Positions 36,736 through 45,601 are shown, counted from the first letter of the stretch. The stretch: 64,000 nucleotides of DNA from Anaeromicrobium sp. (GCF_025210435.1 NZ_JAOART010000119.1:1-64000); one strand, 5' to 3'. The notes: a model not told the origin generated them from the letters alone. Translations and numbers: made by a program.

Positions 36736-37593
36736 ATGGAAATTTCAAATATTATAAAAGAATTCTATACAACTACAGATATTAAACCATTTATAAACTC
36801 CCTTTTAATATTGGTAGTTTCTTTTTTATTATTAAAATTAGTCATGTTTTTGACTGAAAAATTAATAAAAATAACTAATTTCAATGAACAAAAGGAAAAA
36901 ACAGTAAAAAGTATTGTGGACTCTTTAGCTGCCTACTTTATTTTATCCATTGCCATTTTAAATATTTTAAGCGAATTTGGAATTATTCAGAAATCTACCA
37001 TATTAACTAGTGCAGGTATAATAACAGTCATAGCTGGTTTAGGAGCTCAAAGTCTCATAAAGGATATTATAAATGGCTTTTTTATATTATTTGAAAAACA
37101 AATGACCATAGGAGATGTGGTTAATATAAATGACCTTTACATGGGAACTGTGGAAGATATTGGTCTTAGGACTACGGCCATAAGGGATTTTTATTTAAAA
37201 AAAATATACATACCTAATGGAGAAATTAAAACATTAAAAAATTATTATAAGGAACAGGCTAGGGTAATATTAGAAATAGTAGTTCCCTTTGAAGAAAATC
37301 AAGAAAAGGTATCTAACCTTTTAAAGGATGTATGTACTCATGTAAATGAAACCTATAATGATAAACTATATAAAGTAGGAAATATTCCCTATTGTGAGTT
37401 TCATCTATATGGAATAGTTTCATTAGATGGCACCATAGGAGGCGCTAAATACCTAGTTATGGGTATAGTCCACCCAGAAGAACAATGGTCCATGAGAAAT
37501 AGAACTTATGAACATATACTAAAAACATTTAACGAAAATGGAGTTAGGATAGCTTATCCTAGATTACATCCATATGATAAAACCACTATTTAG
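36736..37593 (+). CDS. Small mechanosensitive channel (MscS family)
   Basis: A 285-residue MscS-type channel. Three membrane spans in the first 115 residues are followed by the pore-lining helix and its boundary (TVIAGLGAQSLIKDIINGFFI), the MscS beta domain (MTIGDVVNINDLYMGTVEDI, GLRTTAIRDF, IPNGEI) and a C-terminal alpha/beta vestibule. Length is close to Bacillus YkuT. It opens at high membrane tension to release solutes after osmotic down-shift. GGAAGG lies upstream of the ATG; a strong terminator follows. Confidence 0.92.
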   Translation: MEISNIIKEFYTTTDIKPFINSLLILVVSFLLLKLVMFLTEKLIKITNFNEQKEKTVKSIVDSLAAYFILSIAILNILSEFGIIQKSTILTSAGIITVIAGLGAQSLIKDIINGFFILFEKQMTIGDVVNINDLYMGTVEDIGLRTTAIRDFYLKKIYIPNGEIKTLKNYYKEQARVILEIVVPFEENQEKVSNLLKDVCTHVNETYNDKLYKVGNIPYCEFHLYGIVSLDGTIGGAKYLVMGIVHPEEQWSMRNRTYEHILKTFNENGVRIAYPRLHPYDKTTI

Positions 37594-37603
37594 CTCTTTT
37601 TAT

Positions 37604-37671
37604 AGGGTTACGGTTTTTTATTGATAAAATATATTTAGTCAATGAAAAACTGTAACCTTATTTTAATTTTT
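37604..37671 (+). terminator. Terminator after the MscS gene
   Basis: AGGGTTACGGTTTTTTATTG pairs, with few mismatches, with CAATGAAAAACTGTAACCTT, followed by TTTTAATTTTT. Confidence 0.85.
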
Positions 37672-37680
37672 CCCATAATA

Positions 37681-37722
37681 TAAGATTAGATAAGGCTAAT
37701 ATGTTAGCCCCATCTAATCTTA
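37681..37722 (+). promoter_or_regulatory. Hairpin/inverted repeat upstream of feoA
   Basis: TAAGATTAGAT and ATCTAATCTTA enclose a second inverted repeat GGCTAA-TATG-TTAGCC. The inner repeat resembles DtxR/IdeR-type iron boxes, and a DtxR-family gene closes the locus at 40216. As RNA it would be a strong hairpin just before the feoA ribosome site, so attenuation is an alternative. Confidence 0.5.
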
Positions 37723-37744
37723 TTGATTTTAAAGGAGGAATCCT

Positions 37745-37984
37745 ATGGATAATAATGAAATAAAACTTTCTAAGTTACAGCCTGGAAATAAATGCAAAGT
37801 AGTATCTCTATTATGCGTGGGTATTACAAGAAGAAGAATGCTTGATTTAGGCCTTATTCCTGGTTCCTATGTGGAAGCCATTAGAAAAAGTCCTCTAGGC
37901 GGTCCCATAGCATATAACATTAGAGGTGCTATTATAGCCCTTAGAAAAGAGGAATCTTCTCAAATATTAGTAAGGTTAATATAA
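37745..37984 (+). CDS. feoA: Ferrous iron transport protein A
   Basis: A 79-residue SH3-like protein: LSKLQPGNKCKVVSL, RRRMLDLGLIPGSYVEAIRK, and GGPIAYNIRGAIIALRKEES all match the FeoA fold. It is a small cytosolic partner of FeoB, thought to regulate iron uptake. The AAAGGAGG site precedes the ATG. First gene of feoA-feoB(G)-feoB(permease), with 19 bp to the next start. Confidence 0.95.
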   Translation: MDNNEIKLSKLQPGNKCKVVSLLCVGITRRRMLDLGLIPGSYVEAIRKSPLGGPIAYNIRGAIIALRKEESSQILVRLI

Positions 37985-38003
37985 CTAGAAGGGAGTGTTG
38001 AAA

Positions 38004-38786
38004 ATGGGCCTTACTCGAGAGTCTACTGGACACAATTTATTAGAAGATCAATTTAATATCCATTTTTCCAATAATGACGGTTTCATAATAGCTTTAGCAG
38101 GGAATCCTAATGTGGGAAAAAGTACAGTTTTTAATGCTTTAACTGGCCTTAATCAACATACGGGAAATTGGCCTGGAAAGACAGTTTCTAATGCTAGAGG
38201 AATCTATTCTTATGAAAATACAAGTTTTACCCTGGTGGATTTGCCAGGAACATACTCCTTAATGTCTAATTCAGCCGAGGAAGAAATAGCAAGGGATTTC
38301 ATATGTTTTGGAAAACCTGATGTAACTGTAATAGTGGCAGATGCCACCTGTTTAGAAAGAAATCTTAATTTAACATTACAAATTAACGAACTTACTGACA
38401 ATGTAATATTGTGCTTAAACCTAATGGACGAAGCCTTTAGAAAGGGAATTAACATAGATATAAAATCCCTTGAAAAATCCCTAGGCATCCCTGTAGTCCC
38501 TACTACTGCTTCAAAGGGTGAGGGACTTGGTGATTTAAAAAAAACCATATTATCCCTTTGTAAGGGTACCATAAAATCTAACCCTGTTTCTGTTGTTTAT
38601 ACTAAGGAAGTGGAAGATGCCATATGTGAACTATTACCTGAAGTTCAAAAAATGGTAGGTGATTTGTTAAACCCACGCTGGGTTTCTTTGAAAGTTCTTG
38701 AGGGAGACAAAAAAATATTAGATTCCATTATGAACTTTTTATTATTACATTGTGAAAATTATAAGGAGGTAAGCTGTAGTGGATAA
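38004..38786 (+). CDS. feoB: FeoB, separate N-terminal GTPase part
   Basis: A 260-residue protein equal to the cytosolic G-protein and spacer domain of FeoB. G1 is GNPNVGKST (about 33), G2 lies in GNWPGKTV, G3 is DLPGTYS, G4 is NLMD; the helical GDI-like part follows (about 200-255). It has no membrane span, so the usual FeoB fusion is split. ATG at 38004 chosen with GGGAG upstream; a TTG three codons earlier is less likely. The stop overlaps the start of the permease gene by 8 bp (GTGGATAA), so the two are translationally coupled and probably form one transporter. Confidence 0.92.
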   Translation: MGLTRESTGHNLLEDQFNIHFSNNDGFIIALAGNPNVGKSTVFNALTGLNQHTGNWPGKTVSNARGIYSYENTSFTLVDLPGTYSLMSNSAEEEIARDFICFGKPDVTVIVADATCLERNLNLTLQINELTDNVILCLNLMDEAFRKGINIDIKSLEKSLGIPVVPTTASKGEGLGDLKKTILSLCKGTIKSNPVSVVYTKEVEDAICELLPEVQKMVGDLLNPRWVSLKVLEGDKKILDSIMNFLLLHCENYKEVSCSG

Positions 38787-40182
38787 TTTCAAGTGTAAAA
38801 ATTGTAAGAATCAATGTAAGATTTTCCAGTGTCTTCAAAATGATATGGATTTAAATAAGGAAGATCTTCGTGATGACATGGTTGAAAGTATCTATCACAA
38901 AGCAGAAGAAATATCAAAGGTAGCAGTATCCAAAAACACTTCTAAACAATATATGTTAGATACGCGATTAGATAATTTATTTACTTCTAAGTTTACAGGT
39001 TATCCCATAATGTTCATTTTATTAGGCTTAATATTCTGGCTTACTATAGCAGGAGCTAACGTACCTTCTTCCATGCTTGCTCATATGTTTTTCTCCATAG
39101 AAGATAAACTTACAAGTATATTTATGTATTTTAATTCACCAAGTTGGCTCCATGGAATTTTAGTATTAGGTGTATACAGAACCTTAGCCTGGGTTATTTC
39201 TGTAATGTTGCCTCCAATGGCCATATTCTTCCCTTGTTTTACCCTATTAGAAGATTTGGGATATTTACCTAGAGTTGCCTTTAACCTAGACCGTTTATTT
39301 AAAAAGGCTGGCGCCCATGGAAAACAGGCCCTTACCATGAGTATGGGATTTGGTTGTAATGCAGCAGGTATAATAGCTTGCAGAATAATAGACTCACCTC
39401 GTGAAAGATTAATAGCCATGATAACTAATAACTTCGTTCCATGCAACGGTAGATTTCCCACACTCATTATGATTTCTACCATATTTATAGGTGCCCTAGT
39501 TTCAAGTTCTTACAGTTCCCTATTTGCATCATTCTTTGTAGCTTTTTTAGTTGTAATTGGAATTTTAATTACCCTCTTAGTATCCTGGTCCTTGTCTAAA
39601 ACCATGCTCAAGGGAATTCCATCTTCTTTTACCCTAGAATTGCCCTCTTACAGAAAACCTAAGATAGGACGTATAGTATATACATCTATTATAGATAGAA
39701 CCATATTTGTTTTATCAAGGGCTATAGTTGTGGCCATACCAGCAGGTTTTATAACTTGGATTTTGGCCAATGTGAATGTGGGAGACCAAAGTATTCTCGC
39801 CCTATCTGCATCATATTTAGATCCCTTTGGAAAATTAATAGGTCTAGATGGATTTATATTGATGGCATTTATTTTAGGTCTTCCAGCCAATGAAATAGTT
39901 CTTCCAATACTTATTATGAGCTACATGTCAGAGGGAGCCATGTTAGAATTAGATAGTCTAAAGGCCATGGGAGATTTATTTAAATCTAATGGTTGGACTA
40001 CACTTACAGCCTTAAATGTTATGCTATTTTCCCTACTCCATTTCCCCTGTGGCACTACCCTTTGGACCATGAAAAAGGAATGCGGTAGTATGAAATGGAC
40101 TATGGTGGCTGCCCTAATTCCTACCAGTATAGCTATAGGGACTTGCTTCATAGTAACTCAAATTGCTCATCTCATATTCTAA
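38779..40182 (+). CDS. feoB: FeoB, separate membrane permease part with Cys-rich N-terminus
   Basis: A 467-residue protein with about eight to nine spans, equal to the Gate-FeoB_C-Gate region: VLGVYRTLAWVISVMLPPMA, LLEDLGYLPRVAFNLDRLF, MGFGCNAAGIIACRIIDSPR and CNGRFPTLI in the first gate; ALSASYLDPFGKLIGLDGF and GLPANEIVLP in the second. The GTG start has its own AAGGAGGT site inside the previous gene, which argues against a simple frameshift. The N-terminal CKNCKNQCKIFQC is not part of ordinary FeoB and could bind iron. Followed by a bidirectional terminator. Confidence 0.92.
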   Translation: MDNFKCKNCKNQCKIFQCLQNDMDLNKEDLRDDMVESIYHKAEEISKVAVSKNTSKQYMLDTRLDNLFTSKFTGYPIMFILLGLIFWLTIAGANVPSSMLAHMFFSIEDKLTSIFMYFNSPSWLHGILVLGVYRTLAWVISVMLPPMAIFFPCFTLLEDLGYLPRVAFNLDRLFKKAGAHGKQALTMSMGFGCNAAGIIACRIIDSPRERLIAMITNNFVPCNGRFPTLIMISTIFIGALVSSSYSSLFASFFVAFLVVIGILITLLVSWSLSKTMLKGIPSSFTLELPSYRKPKIGRIVYTSIIDRTIFVLSRAIVVAIPAGFITWILANVNVGDQSILALSASYLDPFGKLIGLDGFILMAFILGLPANEIVLPILIMSYMSEGAMLELDSLKAMGDLFKSNGWTTLTALNVMLFSLLHFPCGTTLWTMKKECGSMKWTMVAALIPTSIAIGTCFIVTQIAHLIF

Positions 40183-40222
40183 TAAAAGTTGAATCATAAT
40201 GATTCAACTTTTATTTTATTCC
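40181..40222. terminator. Bidirectional terminator between feoB and the DtxR-family gene
   Basis: AATAAAAGTTGAATCAT and ATGATTCAACTTTTATT form a 17-bp stem that abuts both stop codons, with T-rich tails on both strands. Confidence 0.9.
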
Positions 40223-40677
40223 TTTATTTCAGCATTTTTATCTATTTCTTCGCTCCAGTGAAATTCACCTACACTATCACAATATCTTTTAAATTTTTCA
40301 GTTACCTCCCTTTCTTCTCTCATAAATTCTACAAGGTTTTCTATAGATTTAATAGTAGGAGATGATAAATAGTGTTCCATTGATTCTGCTTCCTTTTCCT
40401 TATTACAATTACTATTTATAACTTCTAAAAATTCTTGCAATATTTTATTCCTCCTAACTAATAAGGCCCCTAATCGTTCCCCTTTTTTTGTCAATAGGAT
40501 TTCATGATACTTCTTATATTTCACATAACCTTCCTTATTAAGTTTTATTAGAGCCTTTACTACAGATGGAGAAGATACGTTTAATCTATTTCCTATGTCT
40601 CTAACTCTAATTAACCTATTAATTTTAGATAAATTATATATTTCTTCTAAATAATCTTCTAAACTGGGTGATAACAT
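40216..40677 (-). CDS. DtxR/MntR-family metal-dependent repressor
   Basis: A 153-residue regulator. The N-terminal winged helix spans about residues 3-65 (SLEDYLEEIYNLSK, VRDIGNRLNVSSPSVVKALI, GYVKYKKYHEILLTKKGE), followed by the metal-binding and dimerisation part (NKILQEFLEVI, EAESMEHYLS). There is no SH3-like third domain, so the size fits MntR or short DtxR proteins. The GGAGGGGG site sets the ATG at 40677; 13 upstream codons in frame lack a site. Convergent to the feo genes, so it probably represses them when iron (or manganese) is plentiful. Confidence 0.88.
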   Translation of the reverse strand: MLSPSLEDYLEEIYNLSKINRLIRVRDIGNRLNVSSPSVVKALIKLNKEGYVKYKKYHEILLTKKGERLGALLVRRNKILQEFLEVINSNCNKEKEAESMEHYLSSPTIKSIENLVEFMREEREVTEKFKRYCDSVGEFHWSEEIDKNAEIKE

Positions 40678-41017
40678 TTGTCCCCCTCCCCTCCATATAT
40701 GTATATGCAAATCCATATGTGACTTATTATTCTTTTGTCATATACTTTAATTTACTTTCAAATGATAAAGTCATACCTTTAAAAAGCCTACATCCTAATA
40801 TTTTGTGATTTTAGTAACAATATTTAAATAAGTCTATACTTATTAATGAATTATATATTTTAAATTTTAATAAAACATGCTATAATGGGTTGTGAAGGAT
40901 ACCAGTCGACATATTTCATCTTTTTAAAACACACCTTTTTAACAGATTTAAACATTTTTTTAACAAATCAAAATATCTTTTTTTAAAGAAAAATTTTTTT
41001 GAGGGGGACTTTTTTAA
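40678..41017. other. Divergent intergenic region, DtxR-family gene to NhaC-like gene
   Basis: 340 AT-rich bases. A candidate plus-strand promoter is TTTAAA (40859-40864), 16 bases, TATAAT (40881-40886), giving a leader of about 125 bases. No riboswitch motif or ORF is seen in the leader. Confidence 0.55.
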
Positions 41018-42493
41018 ATGATGGCATTATTAAAAATTTCGCCAGTCTTTGTTATGGCTGGATTAATGATTTCTGGTATGGATGCATTACTTGCGGCACC
41101 TTTGTCTACAGTATATGCAGCCATAATAGCAGTAATTTGTGAAAGATTGAAATTCGAGGAAATAGTTGACTGTGCAGTTGAAAATGTTAAGGAGATGCAA
41201 TTGGTATTCTTTATTTTAATGGCAGCTTACGCAATGGCTGAAGCATTTATGGCAACGGGTGTGGGTGCTTCTATCATAAACCTTGCATTAGGTTTAGGTA
41301 TGACTGCAAAAACAGTAGCAGTAACTGGTTTTATAGTAACTTCTATATTATCTGTTGCTACGGGTACTTCGTGGGGAACCTTCGCAGCGTGTGCTCCAAT
41401 CTTCTTATGGTTAAACCACATAGTTGATGGTAACGTTTTACTTACTGTAGCATCTATTGCTGGTGGAGCTTGTTTTGGTGATAATATTGGACTTATTTCT
41501 GATACTACAGTTGTAAGTTCAGGTATCCAACGTGTTGAAGTTATCCACAGAATCAAGCATCAAGGGGTATGGTCCTTATTATGTTTAGTAGTAGCTGGAT
41601 GCTTAATATTCGGTGCTAGTATAGCTATGGGACTACCTGATACTACAGCTAATGCAGCTGATGCAATCAAAGAAATTCCACAAGAAGTGTGGGAAGTACT
41701 AGCAGAAAAGAGAGCTTCTGCAGTAACTCTACTTAACCAAGTACAAGATGGTGTTCCAACTTATATGATCATTCCACTACTATTAGTTTTAGTAGTAGCA
41801 ATCAAAGGTTTACCAACTCTTGCTTGTCTAGGACTTGGAATTATTTCTTCTTTAGTATTCGGTTTAATGGCTGGAACTATAGGAAATGTATCTGAATTCT
41901 TAGATTTAATGTATGCAGGTTTTGAAGGTGCTGGTAGTTGGGTAATTGTTATGATGATGTGGGTAGCAGCATTTGGTGGTATCATGGCTAAAATCAAAGC
42001 ATTCCAACCATTATCTAACGGAATCTCTAGATCTGTAAGAAGTGTAAGACAGCTTATGTTTGCAAATGGTATATTATCTATTTTAGGAAATGCAGCTTTA
42101 GCAGATGAAATGGCTCAAATAGTAACTATTGGACCTATCTTAAAATCTTTAACAGATGATAACGTTGAAGCTAGTGAAGAAGATATGTACAAATTAAGAC
42201 TTAGAAATGCTACTTTTGGAGATGCACTTGGTGTATTTGGATCTCAGTTAATTCCATGGCACGTATACATTGGATTCTATGTAGGTATTGCATCTGCAGT
42301 TTATCCATTATATGAATTTGCACCAATAGATATTATTAGATATAACTTCATGGCTATGGTAGCTGTAATTTCAATCCTTGTTTTAACTTTAACAGGATTA
42401 GACAGACTTGTTCCATTATTTGGATTACCAGCGGAGCCACAGGTTAAATTAAAGAAATACGCTAATAAGGGTGTTTCAAAAAAAGCAAACTAG
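41018..42493 (+). CDS. NhaC-superfamily Na+/H+ antiporter-like transporter
   Basis: A 491-residue membrane protein of about twelve spans. Superfamily marks: SVATGTSWGTFAACAPIF (about 110), ACFGDNIGLISDTTVVSSG (about 150), NAALADEMAQIVTIGPI (about 350) and NATFGDALGVFGSQLIPWH (about 390); the second pair is a diverged repeat of the first. Substrate unknown; relatives carry Na+ or organic acids. GAGGGGG lies ahead of the ATG. Alone between a candidate promoter and a strong terminator. Confidence 0.85.
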   Translation: MMALLKISPVFVMAGLMISGMDALLAAPLSTVYAAIIAVICERLKFEEIVDCAVENVKEMQLVFFILMAAYAMAEAFMATGVGASIINLALGLGMTAKTVAVTGFIVTSILSVATGTSWGTFAACAPIFLWLNHIVDGNVLLTVASIAGGACFGDNIGLISDTTVVSSGIQRVEVIHRIKHQGVWSLLCLVVAGCLIFGASIAMGLPDTTANAADAIKEIPQEVWEVLAEKRASAVTLLNQVQDGVPTYMIIPLLLVLVVAIKGLPTLACLGLGIISSLVFGLMAGTIGNVSEFLDLMYAGFEGAGSWVIVMMMWVAAFGGIMAKIKAFQPLSNGISRSVRSVRQLMFANGILSILGNAALADEMAQIVTIGPILKSLTDDNVEASEEDMYKLRLRNATFGDALGVFGSQLIPWHVYIGFYVGIASAVYPLYEFAPIDIIRYNFMAMVAVISILVLTLTGLDRLVPLFGLPAEPQVKLKKYANKGVSKKAN

Positions 42494-42499
42494 TTATTT

Positions 42500-42538
42500 A
42501 ATAAGCATTAGGAATTTCCTAATGCTTATTTTTTTTAT
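42500..42538 (+). terminator. Terminator after the NhaC-like gene
   Basis: AATAAGCATTAGGAA pairs with TTCCTAATGCTTATT, followed by T8. Confidence 0.93.
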
Positions 42539-42736
42539 TTTTTTACTCAATATTATGTTTTAGTTAGCAAAATGATGAAATAGTGAGATTGAGTAAGAAT
42601 TGTGAAGAAATTTTAGAAATTCAAATTTAATTAGTTTTTTTTATGTTCCTATTAGGAAAAATGACATTTTACATACGCTACCAAGAGGAGTAGTATAGTA
42701 TTTGTTATTTTAAATCTGATTAAGGAGGCATGTATT

Positions 42737-43909
42737 ATGAACTTATTTATGGTATCTGGTTTAGCAATTATTTTTGGAATTCTATTAGGTAAGCTAATGA
42801 ATAAGTTTAAAGTTCCCGCTGTAGCAGGCTATATTATTGCTGGGCTTTTACTTGGTACTTCTGGTTTTAAGATTGTAACTGGAGAAGTAATAGATAAATT
42901 ATCTTTCATAAGTGATTTTGCTCTAGGAATTATAGCCTTTAATATCGGTAGTGAACTTAACTTATCCGTAATAAAAAAGCTAGGAAAATCAATTTTTATA
43001 ATAGCATTTTGCGAAGCCTTTGGTGCATTTTTATTAGTTGGAAGTATGGCATATTTCATAACAAGGGATATTCCTGTAGCCTTAATTTTAGGAGCTGTTT
43101 CATCTGCTACAGCACCTGCTGCCACAGTAATGGTTCTTAAAGAGTATAATGCAAGGGGTCCACTTACTAGTACACTTTTAGGAGTGGTAGCCATTGATGA
43201 TGCCATCTGTCTTATGATTTATGCCGTTGCCTCATCTGTGGCAAAGGTATTTATTAATCATGAATCCTTAACCCTATACAAGGTATTAGTACACCCTCTA
43301 ATGGAGATTTCCTTATCTATACTAGTGGGCGGAGTTTTAGGAATAGCTTTAGCATTTCTTATTAAAATATCTAAAAGAAGTACAGAATTATTACCATTTA
43401 TTGTAGGGTGCCTTTTATTAATGGTTGGCATTGCCACTAGGTATCATTTATCACCACTACTATCTTGTATGTCTTTAGGTATTATGCTAACTAATATTAC
43501 TACTAATAGTAGACGTGCTTTTGAATCTATTGAAGGGTTTGCTCCTCCAATAGTGGCCATATTCTTCACCTTAGCTGGTGCAAGACTTAATATTTCTTTA
43601 ATTCCTAGTATAGGATACTTAGGAGTAGCTTATTTAGTATTTAGAATGATAGGTAAAATAGGTGGTGCTTGCCTTGGAGGTACATTATCTAATGCTTCTA
43701 ATGTGGTAAAAAAATATATTGGTTATGGTTTATTATCACAAGTTGGGGTTGCAGTAGGACTTGCAATAGTTGTTAGTAGGGAGTTTGATGGTTCTCCTTT
43801 GGGTTCTTTAGTAATAACTATTTTATTAGCTACTACTATAATCACGGAAATTATAGGACCATTAGCCACAAAAAATGCTATAATTAAAGCTAAAGAAGCT
43901 AACATATGA
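42737..43909 (+). CDS. CPA2-type cation:proton antiporter membrane domain
   Basis: A 390-residue membrane protein with about twelve spans, typical of the Kef/NapA core: FKVPAVAGYIIAGLLLG near the start, AISSATAPAATVM-like segment (GAVSSATAPAATVMVLKEYN), and VAIDDAICLMIYAVASS near 150 with the paired Asp of the ion site. There is no TrkA-N or TrkA-C domain, so the regulatory part is missing from the polypeptide. The next gene, 16 bp on, encodes a PII-like protein that may fill that role. AAGGAGG precedes the ATG. Confidence 0.9.
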   Translation: MNLFMVSGLAIIFGILLGKLMNKFKVPAVAGYIIAGLLLGTSGFKIVTGEVIDKLSFISDFALGIIAFNIGSELNLSVIKKLGKSIFIIAFCEAFGAFLLVGSMAYFITRDIPVALILGAVSSATAPAATVMVLKEYNARGPLTSTLLGVVAIDDAICLMIYAVASSVAKVFINHESLTLYKVLVHPLMEISLSILVGGVLGIALAFLIKISKRSTELLPFIVGCLLLMVGIATRYHLSPLLSCMSLGIMLTNITTNSRRAFESIEGFAPPIVAIFFTLAGARLNISLIPSIGYLGVAYLVFRMIGKIGGACLGGTLSNASNVVKKYIGYGLLSQVGVAVGLAIVVSREFDGSPLGSLVITILLATTIITEIIGPLATKNAIIKAKEANI

Positions 43910-43925
43910 AAAAGGGGTGATTACC

Positions 43926-44285
43926 ATGTATGCACTTTTTTTAATACTTAATGATGTAAGTAAGTTAAATAAGGTTCATAATATTTTTTATGACCTGGGA
44001 GTTGGTGCTACCACAATAGATAGCGTGGGCATGGGAAAGGTATTATTAGAACATGAAATTGATGTTCCCATCTTTTCTAGTATAAGAAAATTAGTAGATG
44101 GACACAAACCTTATAATAAAACTATAATTAGTGTTATTAAGGAAAAGGAGACTCTTGATAAGGCAGTTAAAGAGGTTAGTCATTTACTTGATCAAATCCA
44201 TCAACCTGGTGTTGGATTCATGTTTGTGGTTCCTGTTTTATATTGCCAAGGATCTAAGACATCTCTTTTAGAGGCAAATGAATAA
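43926..44285 (+). CDS. PII-like signalling protein linked to the antiporter
   Basis: A 119-residue protein with the ferredoxin-like PII layout: strand MYALFLILNDVSKLNKVHNI, helix, strand TTIDSVGMGKVLL, a loop region where PII has the T-loop, KTIISVIKEKETLDKAVKEV, and the final GVGFMFVVPVLYCQG, equivalent to the GKIFVxPV strand of PII. The T-loop tyrosine of GlnB is absent. It follows the CPA2 antiporter gene after 16 bp with its own GGGGTGA site, so it is likely a nucleotide-sensing regulator of the antiporter. This assignment is by eye and needs a profile search. A GTG three codons earlier is less likely as the start. Confidence 0.65.
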   Translation: MYALFLILNDVSKLNKVHNIFYDLGVGATTIDSVGMGKVLLEHEIDVPIFSSIRKLVDGHKPYNKTIISVIKEKETLDKAVKEVSHLLDQIHQPGVGFMFVVPVLYCQGSKTSLLEANE

Positions 44286-44304
44286 GAAAATAATTTAAAT
44301 TGTT

Positions 44305-44355
44305 AAAACAATGGACTAGTGGTAAACTATTACTACTAGTCTATTGTTTTTATTT
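44305..44355 (+). terminator. Terminator after the PII-like gene
   Basis: AAAACAATGGACTAGT pairs with ACTAGTCTATTGTTTT (one wobble), followed by a T-rich tail. Confidence 0.9.
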
Positions 44356-44406
44356 ATATGGACCTACTTCTGGTAAATAGGATAATATGTTAAAAGGAGA
44401 TTTATC

Positions 44407-45534
44407 ATGAGAAAAATAATATTTTTATTGGTAGTGAGCATGGCACTAATTAGTTGTACTTTTAAATCTGAAGATAAAATTATTATAGATAATAAACGAG
44501 AAAAACAGGAGCATGTTAAAACAGATCCTAACTTGGAAATATTAAATAAAATGACTATGGACGAAAAAATTGGTCAGTTATTTATATTTGGATATGATGG
44601 TCTATCTCCTAGTGAGGAAATATTATCCTTTGTAGAAAAGGATAATATAGGGGGAATTATATTTTTCCAAAGAAACGTGGATACTGCTACTCAACTAAAA
44701 AATAGTGTTAATATATTAAAAGAAGCTAATACAAATACCCTTCCCCTCTTTTTCTCCATAGATGAAGAAGGTGGCACTGTTTCTAGAATTCCTAATGTTA
44801 AATTTAAATCCCATAGGCAATTGGGTATTCTAGATAATACTGATGAAACTTATAAAACTGGATCAAAAATAGGTTTTGCTCTTAAAGAAGTGGGAATAAA
44901 TATGGATTTTGCACCCGTTTTAGATATGGTTAGTAATACTAAAAATACATTACTATATAATAGGACCTTTGGAGGCTCTTCTTCTATTGTTTCTAGGCAC
45001 GGTGAGGCCTTTTACAGAGGTTTAATTGATGAAGGTATCATCCCTGTAGGAAAGCACTTTCCAGGCCATGGAAACACCCTAGTGGACTCCCATAAGAATT
45101 TGCCATATGTATATTATGATGAAAAGGAATTATTTAAAAAGGATATTCTTCCATTTAAAAATTTAATAGACAAGGGATTAAATGTAATAATGGTTGGTCA
45201 TATAAGTCTTCCTAATATAGATTCTAGTAATTTACCTGCAAGCCAATCTAGTATTATAGTTAATAATATCCTAAGAGATAAACTTAACTTCAGTGGAATA
45301 GCCATAACAGATGATACGGAAATGATAGGCTATGCTTCTAATGATGATGAATATAAAAGGGCCATTGTAAGATCCTTTAATAGTGGCATAGATATGTTTT
45401 TAGTATGTCATACCATCAATAAAAAAAATTTAGCTTTAAATGCCATAAAAGAAGGCCTAGAAAAGGGAATCATATCTGAAGAACGATTGAATGAATCCCT
45501 TTACAGGATTATAAAGGAAAAAAGCAAATTATAA
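44407..45534 (+). CDS. nagZ: Beta-N-acetylhexosaminidase (GH3, NagZ-like), lipoprotein
   Basis: A 375-residue glycoside hydrolase family 3 enzyme of the NagZ branch, which removes GlcNAc from muropeptides. A lipoprotein signal (FLLVVSMALISC) puts it on the outer face of the membrane. MDEKIGQLFIFGYDG and DNIGGIIFFQRNV begin the TIM barrel; FFSIDEEGGTVSRI and KHFPGHGNTLVDSH (His-Asp general acid loop) follow; the nucleophile Asp is in AITDDTEMIGY. One difference from typical NagZ is GHGN in place of GHGD in the loop. AGGAGA precedes the ATG. Confidence 0.9.
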   Translation: MRKIIFLLVVSMALISCTFKSEDKIIIDNKREKQEHVKTDPNLEILNKMTMDEKIGQLFIFGYDGLSPSEEILSFVEKDNIGGIIFFQRNVDTATQLKNSVNILKEANTNTLPLFFSIDEEGGTVSRIPNVKFKSHRQLGILDNTDETYKTGSKIGFALKEVGINMDFAPVLDMVSNTKNTLLYNRTFGGSSSIVSRHGEAFYRGLIDEGIIPVGKHFPGHGNTLVDSHKNLPYVYYDEKELFKKDILPFKNLIDKGLNVIMVGHISLPNIDSSNLPASQSSIIVNNILRDKLNFSGIAITDDTEMIGYASNDDEYKRAIVRSFNSGIDMFLVCHTINKKNLALNAIKEGLEKGIISEERLNESLYRIIKEKSKL

Positions 45535-45551
45535 TAAGTAATTTTTTTAGG

Positions 45552-45601
45552 TAATAATAAAGGGGAAGTAACTATATATAGTTACTTCCCCTTTATTATT
45601 A
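45552..45601. terminator. Perfect palindromic bidirectional terminator
   Basis: A 25-base arm (TAATAATAAAGGGGAAGTAA at its start) is followed directly by its exact complement, covering the last base of the minus-strand TAA stop at 45599. It serves nagZ and the convergent small gene. Confidence 0.9.

Noticed and set aside
38779..38786. feoB split read as a frameshift error
   Set aside because: The downstream part has its own AAGGAGGT site and a distinct Cys-rich N-terminus that would not belong inside a fused FeoB, so two genes are more likely.
40887..41017. Possible ion-sensing riboswitch before the NhaC-like gene
   Set aside because: The leader is very AT-rich and shows no conserved motif.
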